From the NCBI GenBank assembly GCA_020152595.1, contig JAIGNY010000176.1, positions 638,501 through 702,500 on the forward strand: a stretch of 64,000 bases of DNA, read 5' to 3'. The notes beneath the pieces are model-generated. The model ran no database searches, was not told the DNA's origin, and saw only the letters and a program-made list of their open reading frames with translations. Positions 37,137 through 48,112 of this stretch are shown here, in pieces. This DNA comes from Chiridota heheva. Lineage: Eukaryota; Echinodermata; Holothuroidea; Apodida; Chiridotidae. A program made the position numbers and the translations under genes. Each line of letters starts with the position of its first letter. Within the stretch, counting starts at the first letter, position 1.

Positions 37137-38089
37137 GGACAAAATATTCTCAAAAAGAGAAAAAATTGTTCGGAATTGGGTATAACATATGTGTAGCACA
37201 TAGGAGGCAGAACAGGGAAGCACAGGGGGAATGTCCTTCCCCCCCCCCTTTCCCCCCACTTTTCTCAAAAGTAAGGAAAAGTGCCTTTCAAAGAGGACAA
37301 CTGACCTTTTTAAAGAATTTAGGATCCTGCCCTTTCAAACAATGAAAAGCTTTTCCTTCAAAGACTACAGTATATATTTGATCTTTTCATTAAAGAAAGA
37401 AACACACAAATATCAACCTAAAAATACTCAAATTGTGAAATTTGACATGCTTCGTACACGTACAATATTCTAAATTTACCCTGAAGACAAAGTCGGGGCC
37501 CAACAGCCCTACAAACTGCATTTGTTCATACTTAAAAGGCCTTTACCTCTGCCTGTCTTTGTTTTCACAGCTTATAATTTGTAAAAACTCTTTAAAATAG
37601 GGCTTTCTAGCATTCCAAAGTATGGGAGACACCCTAAAATTTATTAGTGGGGCATCTTTGAAATGGGCCATGCAGGGCATAACTTACTATTTGGACCCGG
37701 GCCATTGTCATGACATTAACTCACATGCCCTCTCCCATAAAAGGTCGCCCTTTAAAGGGATGAAAAAAAAGTGTTATATCAAATATATTTAAGTCCCCTT
37801 ATTATAATTGATGTTTTTATTGACAGATTGAAAAACGCAAGTTAACACAAACATCAAGCAAAATACTGTGACCACAGGTTTCATGCATTTAATTTGGGAT
37901 CTGCCACTGACTCACTCAACAGCTGAAGCCTGGTGTGTGATTTGGGCCATTTGGTCTAATTTATAGGCCTACTGATATACCGAGTTACATTTATTCTCAG
38001 CAAGACTAGAACGGTAAATACCATCATGGTTCGCATGCCCATGCAAATTGACACCCATATCATATGGCCCGGCCAATTATGAAAATGGC

Positions 38090-38350
38090 ATCTCACACTA
38101 AGTCCCACATGGCATCCCATGTTCCACATGGCATCCCACTCCATGTCCCACATGACATCCCATCCCTTGTCCCACATGGCATTCCACCATATCTTCCACG
38201 TAGAATCCCACCCCATGTCCCACATGACATCCCATCCCATCCCTCCAACCACGTGGCATTCCACCATAAGTCCCACATGGCATCCCATCCTATGACCCAC
38301 ATGGCATCCCACCCTATGTCCCACATGGATCCCATCTCATGTCCCAAATG
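38090..38350 (-). repeat. Degenerate ~22-bp minisatellite at the palindrome centre
   Basis: CCCACATGGCATCCCATCC-type units, about 12 copies with imperfect period. The Gly/His/Trp-rich frames on both strands are artefacts of the repeat. Confidence 0.85.
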
Positions 38351-38719
38351 AAGCATCAAGCATACTTGTTTAACGAAGGCACAGTTAATGCAAAAGATTA
38401 AAAATATTTCAAAAGGACACTGCAAATTTCTTATGTATGATACAATGGATGAGAGTGAGTTACATAATGCAATATTTAAACAGTATGATAATAACACTGT
38501 GTAGGAATGATGGAGTGCTGTGAGGATGATGGGATATGAGGGGGAGGAAATAAGAGGGGAGGGATAAAAGGGGAGGGGATAAGAAAGAGGGGGGATAAGA
38601 GAGGGAGGGTAAGAAGGAAAGGTGCATAAGATGGAAGAGTACAAGGAAATTACAGAAAACGTGGCTTCAGAAAAGTTAAAAAAATAAACTAGACTGGGGT
38701 AGGGGTGACATGTTGTCCA

Positions 38720-38945
38720 TGCTGCATCTACGTTTCAACTGGGGAAAGAAATAATACCACACACATATATCAACTACCAACAAGGTATGCACACACAAAA
38801 TACACTTTTATTTCCTATTATAGGTGTTCCAAGATTAAAGGTACAAAATAAAAGTAACTTTTTAATGCAAAGAACACATATATGCCTCACATTTGACAAA
38901 AAATGTAAATGTTAAAAGGTGTAAGAATGAAAGAAACAAGAGGCA
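38720..38945 (+). repeat. Direct repeat copy 1 of 3
   Basis: ACACATATATCAACTACCAA, GGTATGCACA, AATGCAAAGAACACATATAT and CTCACATTTGACAAAAAATG correspond to the copies starting at about 40.29 and 40.73 kb. Confidence 0.65.
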
Positions 38946-39239
38946 GAGAGCAAAGGCGGCAGAAGATGTTTGAATCTGCAGGGTACATAATCTAAGGGGT
39001 ACTTTCCAACTGTCATATTTTCAAAGCATGCAGCACAAGGGCCCTCTGTGTAAAGCCCTCTGTAAAGGGGCACCTTAAAATCTTTACAAACAAAATGGGA
39101 GAGTGCACATCAGTTAATGTCATGACAATGGCCCGGGTTCAAATGTTAAGTTTTGCCCTCTACTAATGAAATTTGGGGTGGCTCGCACACTCTAGAAAGA
39201 CCCTATTTTAAAGAGTTTTTACAAATTATAAGCTGGGAA

Positions 39240-39793
39240 AACAAAGGTAGGCAGAGGTAAAGGTAGGCAGAGGTAAAGGTAGGCAGAGGTAAAGGTAGGC
39301 AGAGGTAAAGGTAGGCAGAGGTAAAGGTAGGCAGAGGTAAAGGTAGACAGAGGTAAAGGTAGGCAGAGGTAAAGGTAGGCAGAGGTAAAGGTAGGCAGAG
39401 GTAAAGGTAGGCAGAGGTAAAGGTAGGCAGAGGTACAGGTAGGCAGAGGTACAGGTAGGCAGAGGTACAGGTAGGCAGAGGTAAAGGTAGGCAGAGGTAA
39501 AGGTAGGCAGAGGTAAAGGTAGGCAGAGGTAAAGGTAGGCAGAGGTAAAGGTAGGCAGAGGTAAAGGTAGGCAGAGGTAAAGGTAGGCAGAGGTAAAGGT
39601 AGGCAGAGGTAAAGGTAGGCAGAGGTAAAGGTAGGCAGAGGTAAAGGTAGGCAGAGGTAAAGGTAGGCAGAGGTAAAGGTAGGCAGAGGTAAAGGTAGGC
39701 AGAGGTAAAGGTAGGCAGAGGTAAAGGTAGGCAGAGGTAAAGGTAGGCAGAGGTAAAGGTAGGCAGAGGTAAAGGTAGGCAGAGGTAAAGGTC
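39240..39793 (+). repeat. 16-bp minisatellite, about 34 copies
   Basis: Units AGGTAGGCAGAGGTAA, very homogeneous, with a small block of AGGTACAGGT variants near 39430-39480. Homogeneity implies recent expansion. The 201-residue minus-strand frame over it is a repeat artefact. Confidence 0.97.
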
Positions 39794-40289
39794 TTTAAGT
39801 AATAACAAGTCCCATATGTAGTCCTCTTTGAGAGGGTACTTTTCCTAGGGCTGTTGGGCCCAACTTTGTCTTTAGGGGGAAATTAGAACAACGTATGTGC
39901 ATAAAGCGTGTGAAATTCCACAAATTTAGTCTTTTTAGGGCGATATTTGTATTATTTTCTTTAATGAAACAATCTGATATGTAGTCTTTGAACAAAAAGT
40001 GTTTCAATGTTTAAAAGGGTAGGCTCCTTCTCTAAAAAGGGCACCTGTCCTCTTTAAAAGGGTACTTTTCCTTCTGAAAAAAGGCACTTTTTAAACTTTT
40101 GAGAAAAGTCTTTCAAGTGCATGTGCCCCTGTGTCCCCTCCCCCCGATTCCGCCGCCTATGGCAGAGAGTATGTATTTGCGATAAAAACATATTGCAAAG
40201 AGGTCAAGGAGAGAGTGAGGAATAACACAGTTAAAGATAGAGAAATGGGCAATGTGATATCAGAAAAGGTAATAATATTCTGAAAACTG

Positions 40290-40912
40290 GGGACAGGTGC
40301 TGAGCGGCTGGATGCAGCACAATTGGAATTGGTGGGAAGAAATCATGCTGCATACATATATCAACTATCAGTCAGGTATGCATAAAGCACACTGAATATT
40401 TACTTAATTCTGGTGCAACTGATGAAAAATAAATATGTTAAAGCCATGAAAGGCAAAATTAGTGTATGCACAGCACACCTATATTACTTCACATTGGACA
40501 AAACATTGCAAAAATGAAAGAAAGTTTGAAGAGCTCATTACTTAAAGAACAGGGGTGGTGCCAGCTGGGGCATCGCCAAGGACCTCTATCCCCACCCCCA
40601 CCCCACAAACAAACAAATCAATCAATTTGTCAGAGAGTGATAGGAAAATGCTATGGGTAAGGGAAAAAATTCAAATTTTAACCCCAGAGAGGCTAGCCCC
40701 AACGTTGGACAAATCCTAGCACCACCCCTGAAGCACACTACATATTTACTTGCTTCTGGAGTACAGCTGATTGAGAAAGCATTAAAGAAAACAAAGGCTT
40801 AAGTGCAAGAAAGACGACTTAAAACTTTAAAATGCAAAGCACACCTACACTACTTCACACCTCACAGAACACTGCAAATTTTGAAGGAAGTATAAAGACA
40901 GCTTTGAAAAGC
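40290..40912 (+). repeat. Direct repeat copies 2 and 3
   Basis: Copy 2 starts at about 40.29 kb (ACATATATCAACTATCAGTC, ACACCTATATTACTTCACAT, ATTGCAAAAATGAAAG) and copy 3 at about 40.73 kb (GAAGCACACTACATATTTAC, ACACCTACACTACTTCACAC, ACTGCAAATTTTGAAGGAAG). Confidence 0.65.
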
Positions 40913-40992
40913 AAGGCAATCAAAGAAAGAAAATAAGAGCAATAGGACTTAATTCAGGCAAACCACACTTGCACATCATCCACAGTACTTAC

Positions 40993-43870
40993 ATCTTAAG
41001 GTCAAGTAGAAGGATGATAGCAGCCGCATTGTTAACGAGTACGGAGGCCACGTGAGACTTGTTGTCATTATCATCCTGAGGACCGACACCAGTGCTCTCA
41101 TCAAAACCACCTTTGCTTCCTTTAGGTTGTTTTCTGAACCGTGTTCAGAATTTGGGGATGAGGGCCCTGTTCTATGAAGTACATTTTCATCTGATTGACT
41201 GTTTGAATCAGTTTCGTCAGATATAGTATTCAAATGTTTTCCAAAAAGCCATGGAAATTTTGTTGGTGGGACTGGTGGCACTATATCAGTGCTTGATTGA
41301 TTGTCTTGATCAACCTCTTTTGCGACTTGCGACTCAACCTCTTCAATATGCGATTCAACCTCTTCAATATACGACTCAACCTCTTCAATTTGTAGCTCAA
41401 CCTCTTTATTTTGCGACCCAGCCTTTTTATTTCGTGACTCAGCCTTTTTAGTTTTTGACTCATCTCGTCTCTTCTGAAAATGATCATGTTGCATATCTAA
41501 TGCCTCTTTTGGCATATTCCTACTTGAAAGTGGAGATTCATTTGTACTGGGTAAAGTCTCGTTAGCACTAATTGAAAAGTAGGTTTCATTTACATATTTC
41601 TTCGCTTTATCGATTGTCGCACCAAAGGAATCAAACTGCTGCTGATTAGCAGCAAGCATTTGCATATTCAGGCTGTTTTTGATGGACGACGTCTTGTTTG
41701 CAAATTCCTCAGAACATTCTGAAACTCTGGAAGACTGTTGGAAATCATTCTTACCTTGATCAATGTGACTTGAAGTCCCATCTAAGTATGACAAAGCTCC
41801 ATGCTCATCTGGCATGTAAATCTCTGGCTGTGCACATTTATCACCACCTGCTTTAGTTCTCTCTTTGGTGACTGGTTCAGAACTTACCAACACATCAGAT
41901 AAGTCCCCAATGTGCTCAGCAACATTCATTGTCTTATCGTCAGCTAACCCATCTACTTTTATGTTCTTGTTCGAATCTGTCAAATCACTTGAGAAACCTA
42001 GTTTCTCCTCTCCACTACAAACATTTGTTCGTTCCTTTTCTATTATACTTAATTCCTCTGAAGATGCATTCCTTATTTTTTCCTCAAAATTACCCTCTTC
42101 ATCCTTGGACTGAAACATTGACAACTGGTTCATTAAGTCAAATGACAAATCAGACGCAAGATTTGTCAATTCTTCTCTGTCCTCCAGAGACGGCTGAAGT
42201 TTCTTTCTTGACTTTTTTGCCATAAAACACATCTTTAATGTATTCCTTTCTAATGCAAAAGATTCTTCTTCCGTCTTTTTATACTCTTCTGTCTGCTCAC
42301 CGAGATAATCCAAAGATTGTACCATTTCATCGCAAAAGGGCACCTGCTCCGTCTTATGTTCAGGGTTCTGAAAAATGTTCCAACCAATTGGATCACAGGA
42401 GCTCTGGCTACTTTCCCCGACTTCTACATGACATGTTTCAGATGAAGTGGGCACTATAGTACCATATCTACACCTTGCGGAGGATGCAAATTCATCTCCT
42501 AAATTGTCAGAATCCAAAGAACTGATGGAACTTTGATCACTTCCTTGAGTGGAAGGTATGATCTTCTTTTTGGCTCCTGGATAATCATTCAAATCATTTG
42601 ATAACAGACAATTTTTCCTACCCGCTACATAGTTCTCCCTACCCTCTAAAGAGTTCTCCCTACCATCTACATAGATCTGCCTACCATCTAAAGAGTTCTC
42701 TTTACCATCTACATAGATCTCCTTACCATCTGAATAGTTCTCATTTGTTCTTATTGATGAAGATAAACAAGGCATGTCTGGTTCATGATCCTCGACAAAA
42801 TCCCCACCCCCTCCCAGGAGATCCACACTGTCAGAGTTTGAATCATCCAGTGACTCCCACAAGGTGTAACTCCCACAAGAAGGATATGATGCAAAACTAT
42901 TTGAGGATAACGACATCAGTGACTCCAGGTCGGAATAAATGCTGTCAGTAGGTGGTACAATCTCCTTCTGTAACATCCCTCTCCCTAAGTAAGAGTCTGA
43001 AAAAGACTGACCAATGTCAGAACAAATTGCATCTGAGTTTTGGATTGGTTCATCTAAATTCTTCACTTGTAACAAATGACAATCATTTTTGAATGAATAA
43101 TCTTCCTCCTCTAAGTCACTTACATTTTCTATTTCATATTTTTCAGAATCCTCGCAATACCTGTCTAAAGCATCCTTATCTCTGTCAAAGTTCTTGCCAT
43201 TAGCGTCAAAATTCTTGTCATCATGATCAGGATTCCGGTCACCTTCTTCATAATCCTTGTAATCACTGCTAGAACCCTTTTCATCACAATCACTTGCACA
43301 ACAACACCCAAGACAGTCTGACAAATTTTCCCCCTCCAAATTCAATAAGTCTGAGACACTTAATATCCTCTTCTCTTTTGAACTTGTTTCTAATTCCACA
43401 TGACTTGGGTCAGATCTTGACGGCCTTACATCTCTCACATCCAAAGCTTTGTCAAGTTTTGAATTATCCACATCTGGTACACCAATCAAATTCGTCACTT
43501 TCCTAATTTGAATATAGCGACTCTCATCTTCCTCACAAACAATCTCATTCATCAAAATTCTAACAAATCTTGATGCACCTTTTCTTTGACCTTTAACCCT
43601 TTGGCATTTAACCCTGCACATAGAGCACCACTCTGATGGCATCTGATATCCATCAGCTTTTGTTGGTTCATAAACCAACTTACAGACATCGATATAAACC
43701 GAATTATTCTTCCATTCTTCATTTTGCACGACTGGTGTCTTCTTCTCTTTCTTCCTGAATAACTTTGACCAAAATCTTTTTGGTTCAACATGCTTTCCTT
43801 TTTTTGAATAACTGAAGTATACTTCACTTCCACTTACAAAAGATTTGCGGTCACTTGCAAAGACATTCAT
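40993..43870 (-). CDS. Large coding exon, acidic repeat-containing protein of unknown family
   Basis: An open frame of 964 codons from the first ATG (43870, A at -3) is far beyond chance in this AT-rich DNA. The N-terminus is basic (FRKKEKK about residue 40); a Cys cluster WCSMCRVKCQRVKG lies about residues 80-95 and CLGCCCASDC about 200. The middle is Asp/Ser/Glu-rich and low in order. Two sets of heptad repeats occur: DG(K/R)(E/Q)(I/N)(Y/S)(V/L), six copies (42.6-42.75 kb), and KK/EEVES(Y/H/Q)I, about six copies, likely coiled coil (41.33-41.46 kb). PPVPPTKFPW follows. The exon ends at donor CTTAAGAT|GTAAGT. The long frame enters that donor in the wrong phase. The frame one base away, open from 41144, reads GGFDESTGVGPQDDNDN, then AAAIILLLDLK, and fits the next exon. 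A one-base loss near the AAAA run at 41130-41133 would explain this. No signal peptide or clear membrane span. Function not assigned. Confidence 0.85.
41325..41465 (-). repeat. Coding 21-bp repeats encoding EEVES-type heptads
   Basis: CAACCTCTTCAATATGCGATT-type units, about six, each in frame and each encoding seven residues: KKAESRN, KKAGSQN, KEVELQI, EEVESYI, EEVESHI, EEVESQV. The period of seven suggests a coiled-coil segment that can change length without frameshift. Confidence 0.85.
42605..42750 (-). repeat. Coding 21-bp repeats encoding DGKEIYV-type heptads
   Basis: Six in-frame units: DGKEIYV, DGKENSL, DGRQIYV, DGRENSL, EGRENYV, AGRKNCL. I/Y/V- and N/S/L-ending units alternate, so the DNA has a 42-bp higher-order period. 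Confidence 0.88.
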
Positions 43871-44832
43871 TCTCTGGCTTGAATTATTCAGCAATTTTTC
43901 ATATTTGATTTCTTTGTAAATTTTTCAGAATAAAATCGTATTCTTCATTGATGCATTTTTCATCTGTATGCCAAAACTTGCATTATGCAGATTAAAGAAT
44001 TCTGAAAGCGCAACCCCAACTTTCATTTAAAACCTGCATACCCATCTTAGACAAAAATTGTCTGCAGATTTCAACACTGGCATTTTATTGATTATCTACA
44101 TTTTAATATATCTTCAAAAATCTCCCTTCCATTTTTCCATCTGGCATATGGTACTGTACTATTACAAGGTCCTGTCAACAATCTTTGCAAGTACTGTAGC
44201 ATGAAAAAAGTACCGTAGGAATTCAGAAGCTACCAATCTTCAACTGGCATTTCAAATATACAGTGAGAATTCAGAAGTGATAAATATATTATGTAACATT
44301 AAGGGAAGCATATATTTCATAACGAAGTGCTGTTATCTTATCCAGATTTAAATTATAATAAATGAAAGAACAACCTGCTATTATATTGTGTGCACTGTTT
44401 AACGCTGCTTGAATGCATGATTTCTTTGATGTTTCAATTACATGAAAGGAATTGTCAGTCACTCTGTGAAGTTATGTATTTTTGTGAATCTTCTCCATCA
44501 CCATTTTCTCTGACTTTATTAATGTCAAATTAACAAATCTACCCTGCACCATCACCAATGTTCAACCTTTTGAGGACATTAAAAGTAAAAACAAACTACC
44601 ATGAATACAAGACAGACGCAAGACAAAGGTATCCATGTGAAACAGGATCAACGCACAAACAATTAGCATAAATATACACCTCCAGATCAAATGAATCCAG
44701 CCACAAACTTTAGCTATACAGCACAACAACTGTTTACCTCAGTAAAACAATGACTATGAACGACTTGCACCATGGAATGAGTTAGTATTACAGCTTGTTA
44801 AAAATTGTGAGCATGATTTTGGACTGGTGAAA
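43871..44832. other. Probable intron/5' flank upstream of the large exon
   Basis: A TGA lies 10 codons upstream of the first in-frame codon, so the coding part starts within this exon unless an acceptor is used nearby (candidates: TTACAAAG before about 43915, TTCAAGCCAG before about 43872). A minus-strand AATAAA near 44516 could end an upstream transcript. No other feature seen. Confidence 0.35.
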
Positions 44833-44909
44833 TTACGAGAATGGCCAAAGCTTCCGCAGCTGTTTTGCAGCAATGCTGATTAGCTGAAAGACGTACTCGT
44901 CGAGATGAC
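44833..44909 (-). CDS. Candidate terminal exon, weak support
   Basis: Acceptor ATTATTCTACACAG precedes 44909. With two bases completing a split codon, the frame reads HLDEYVFQLISIAAKQL then RKLWPFS and a TAA (44835-44833). An AATAAA on the same strand follows about 320 bp later. It could be the last exon of a different minus-strand gene, or a non-coding exon of the large gene, or chance. No matching upstream coding exon was found between 45 and 64 kb. Confidence 0.25.
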
Positions 44910-44939
44910 CTGTGTAGAATAATACAAAATAAATTCAAA

Positions 44940-45240
44940 ACATGTGAAGTCCACCACCATGAAACATATCATGCAATTCAATTGACTACATCAATCATAA
45001 TTGAACAAAATTGATTACAACTGATCACATTTCAAATAATTACATTAATCACAATTGATCACAATTCAATTGATCACATTAATCACAATTGATCACAACT
45101 CATTTGATTACATTGATCACAATCATTGATTAAAATTCAATTAATTACATTGACCACAATTCAATTTCAATTGATTACAATGAAATTGCAATTGATTATT
45201 CAATTGATTCAATTGATTATAATTCAATTAACTACATTCA
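44940..45240. repeat. Degenerate ATTGATCACAATTCA repeats
   Basis: Many imperfect copies of CAATTGATCACAATT and CAATTGATTACATT, with a period near 20-35 bp. Confidence 0.8.
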
Positions 45241-45726
45241 ACATTAAAATAGCTGGCCAAAAAGTGAGGGCATATTTTTCTTAAGTCTCAAGAATATTCA
45301 AAGACACTTTTCGTGCCTGTGATGGCACTGACAACCTTCATATGAATGCTCAAATTAATTATAATTATTTCTTATGAACAGTTCAGTAATATTTGAACAA
45401 CACTTATAACAAAACACTGGTCCATGGCAGCATTACCTACTGTTCCACTGATTTATCTGAGGGAAAGGAGGCCATGGTCAGTTGACTATGCCGATTGATG
45501 ATGATGATGATAATGAATAACCAAAATAAGACCCATATTTTCAAATTCCCTTTACTTAGCAAAACAGATGCCCTCACTTTGAACAAGTGTCAAGGGCTGC
45601 TGGGGCTACAGGGGTGTAGGGGAGGGCAAATGCCCCATGAGATTGCTAACTAGAATCTTCTAATTACGATATGAGAGAACACACATATCACATATCATAT
45701 TTTTTGTAATTTTTTTCTTAAACAAC
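45241..45726. other. No recognised feature
   Basis: AT-rich, with a short GATGATGATGATAATGA run near 45500. No frame supported. Confidence 0.4.
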
Positions 45727-45872
45727 CAGAACCAAAAGGTTTTGTCTTCTGATGCTTTTTTCATAATGCTCATTGATTTGCAAGTTTTGTATAACTGTCA
45801 TGTTATTGTATATCATGAAATATTTGTTCCAGATATTCATTCATAAGCCACACCCACCATGCAGATCAAGAA
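45727..45872 (+). mobile_element. Solo head fragment of the composite element
   Basis: CCAGAACCAAAAGG, CTGTCATGTTATTGTATATC, GAAATATTTGTTCCAGATAT and CCACACCCACCATGCAGATC match 14.32-14.48 kb in order. The tandem units do not follow. Confidence 0.75.
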
Positions 45873-48112
45873 AAACCCACCCATGAAAGGAAACCCTTCC
45901 TATGTCCCTGATGCTGAAGCATGCACCCTTTGCTTAAATATCAGTGACTTTGGGAAGATGGTTATCTGTCATTGAAGGCCTATTATACAACATCAGGTAC
46001 CACATGGACAAGTCTATACATAAGTGTTTAATGTCAATGTCATAAAGATACAGCACCTCCGTTTGCTGCAGTGTAATAATCCGATGGTATCTACCATCTT
46101 CAAGATCGAATAGGTCTTTTGGTTGATTCCAACTTTGAAATGAAGCAGTAGATCAAAAGCATGGAATTATTGCTGCCTAAGGTATTCTTCGACAAAGAAT
46201 GAACTTGTCAATTAGATCGATTGTTTTCTTACAAAAACATTTGACTTGTGTCATGTATGATTGTACTATAGTCTAAAGTCATCTGAATGAGAACGAATTA
46301 ATTTGTTGCAGTAATTTGATTTTCTTATTAAAAAAAGATCATGTGTCTAAATGATACATTTGTAAATTTAAAGTTGGAGGGGCCAAATACCCACTTAACT
46401 GAAAAGTTGGGGCCAATGCCCTCCCCCCCCCCCCTGCTTCCAGTGTGTATGAAAGGTAGCGTGGTAGGTCCAAATTACAACCACGTCAGGAATAAATTTG
46501 TAATTTAATTTTCAAAAATAAAATTATGATATCGACTCATCAATTTTCCAACTTATTCTCCAATCCTCTGAAACAATGTATGATGATAATCGATTTGTCA
46601 AAAGAAACTTTGCGATGAAAAATAAAACAAAATATTTTGAACTGCACACTTGAAGTATGATGCATCTAATTTAATTTCCATTGGAAATGGAGCTTAAATA
46701 ACAATTGGTAATCATACAAATTTTGTCAAACTTTGCTAAGGTGGGTAATATCAGGGGTGGTTAAAATTCTTGGGTGGTTAAAATTTGGGTTATTCACTAT
46801 ACTAGTTAAATTGTTAAACTTGTATCTTCAAGCACTCAACAAAGACCCAAGGCATGGTAGAAATCAATATCATCTTATTCTATTATTCAATACACCATTC
46901 TATTTCCTGGCAGGTTTCTCAGCCTTTATAACAACAGCTTTGAATAAGCCAGGAAGGACCATTTAAGTTTTACCTCTAACAAAATTGATTTCTTGGATTG
47001 TGAGAAACCTTTTTCAAGTAGCTGGTAATAAATGAATACAAGAGAGGTGTGTGCTTTAGGGTCTGCTGAGCAGAGAGAGACTGGGAGGAATTAATTAGGA
47101 GAGAAGAGGGTTTGCAGACCCCCAGCTTGATTTGAAAAAGGGCAGGGTGCTAGATTTGTTGAGGGGCATATTGATGCACTGCACCTTGTAGGCGTGGGGT
47201 CCAAGGGTCCACTAAAGCCTTGAGCCCCTGGTGAACCTCTGGGATTTTAGCTATAATCCTACCTCAGAATAAAACTATTCTGAATAATTAAAGTACAGGG
47301 TTAGAAAAAAAACGGCTGCTCACCAAAAAAATTGTGGCGAGTAGAAATATTATAATATACTATGGTACTCGTCACACTTAGTTAAGCCTCGCCAAGCTGC
47401 ATAAATGATTGGCATGTGACTTTTTTGTATTTTCCCAACCCTGATTAAAGATCATCCATGAACCAAACAGGACAATCGTTACTATCATATCATTCTGTGT
47501 TCTGTATCCATGTACGGTATTTCACCTATGAGGTTAAGATATGTCATTAAAAAAAAAAAAAAAAGGATTACAAAAATTATAAATAATTCTTAAACAAAAT
47601 TATGAGGGGAGGGGGCAAGGCCAAAGAGGAGCAGGGCAGGCCAAAGCAAAGCTAGGGCACTGCTTTGGGAAGCAGTATGCTTGGCATACGAAGGCTACTG
47701 ATTTGTGGGTCCCCCTTTAGAATAATACTGAATACATTTTATTGATTTTCCTCACGTTATGTGTTGCCGCCTATGAAAAAATAAGAAAAATAGCTCCTAC
47801 ATGTATGCAGAAAAATAGATAAATAAAAAAATAGATATTTACTTTCAAATCATGTCTAAAATCATGTTTCAATTACAATTTGGAGTAAAAATCAATTCGA
47901 GAAACAAATATAGACATTCGGCAATGAATTATCACGATCGAAATGACTTCTCAACTTTGCTTTCATGAATAAAATTTTACTTTATTAGTTAAGTTCAAAT
48001 GACAATTTGAGTGTAACAAATGATTCCCGAACTGTCCTCAACCAAAAAAGGTCACCGTCATCAAGAAATTGTTTTAATTTCTTGAAGCATGTTCACACTT
48101 GATTATGAACAC
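45873..48112. other. Intergenic, no supported gene
   Basis: Contains C-tracts (46423-46434) inside GGGGCCAATGCCC-type text also seen at 35.3 and 63.5 kb, an A-tract near 47548, and otherwise unassigned DNA. The 77-codon plus frame at 46733-46966 has no signature. Confidence 0.4.

Larger units (their letters stand above)
37190..40170. repeat. ~3-kb palindrome with unequal arms
   Basis: The left arm (37.19-37.77 kb) contains CCCCCCTTTCCCCCCACTTT, AAGTGCCTTTCAAAGAGGAC, TTGATCTTTTCATTAAAGAA, GACAAAGTCGGGGCCCAACA, CACAGCTTATAATTTGTAAA, CTCTTTAAAATAGGG and GGGCCATTGTCATGACATTA. The right arm (39.04-40.17 kb) has the complements in reverse order: TAATGTCATGACAATGGCCC, CCCTATTTTAAAGAG, TTTACAAATTATAAGCTG, TGTTGGGCCCAACTTTGTC, TTCTTTAATGAAACAATC, GTCCTCTTTAAAAGGGTACT and a CCCCTCCCCCC end. 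The right arm is longer because it contains a 16-bp minisatellite. The whole structure lies in an intron of the minus-strand gene. Confidence 0.85.

Noticed and set aside
37956-38644. Gly/His/Trp/Met-rich frames up to 183 codons
   Set aside because: They read through the degenerate 22-bp minisatellite; no start or splice context and both strands open.
39203-39808. 201-codon Leu/Pro/Thr/Tyr frame
   Set aside because: Translation of the 16-bp minisatellite; the repeat is open because its unit lacks stops in this frame.
41712-41765. Very short GT-AG segments inside the large exon (for example CAAG|GTAAGA...CAACAG, 24 nt)
   Set aside because: In frame and far below any plausible intron length; coincidental.
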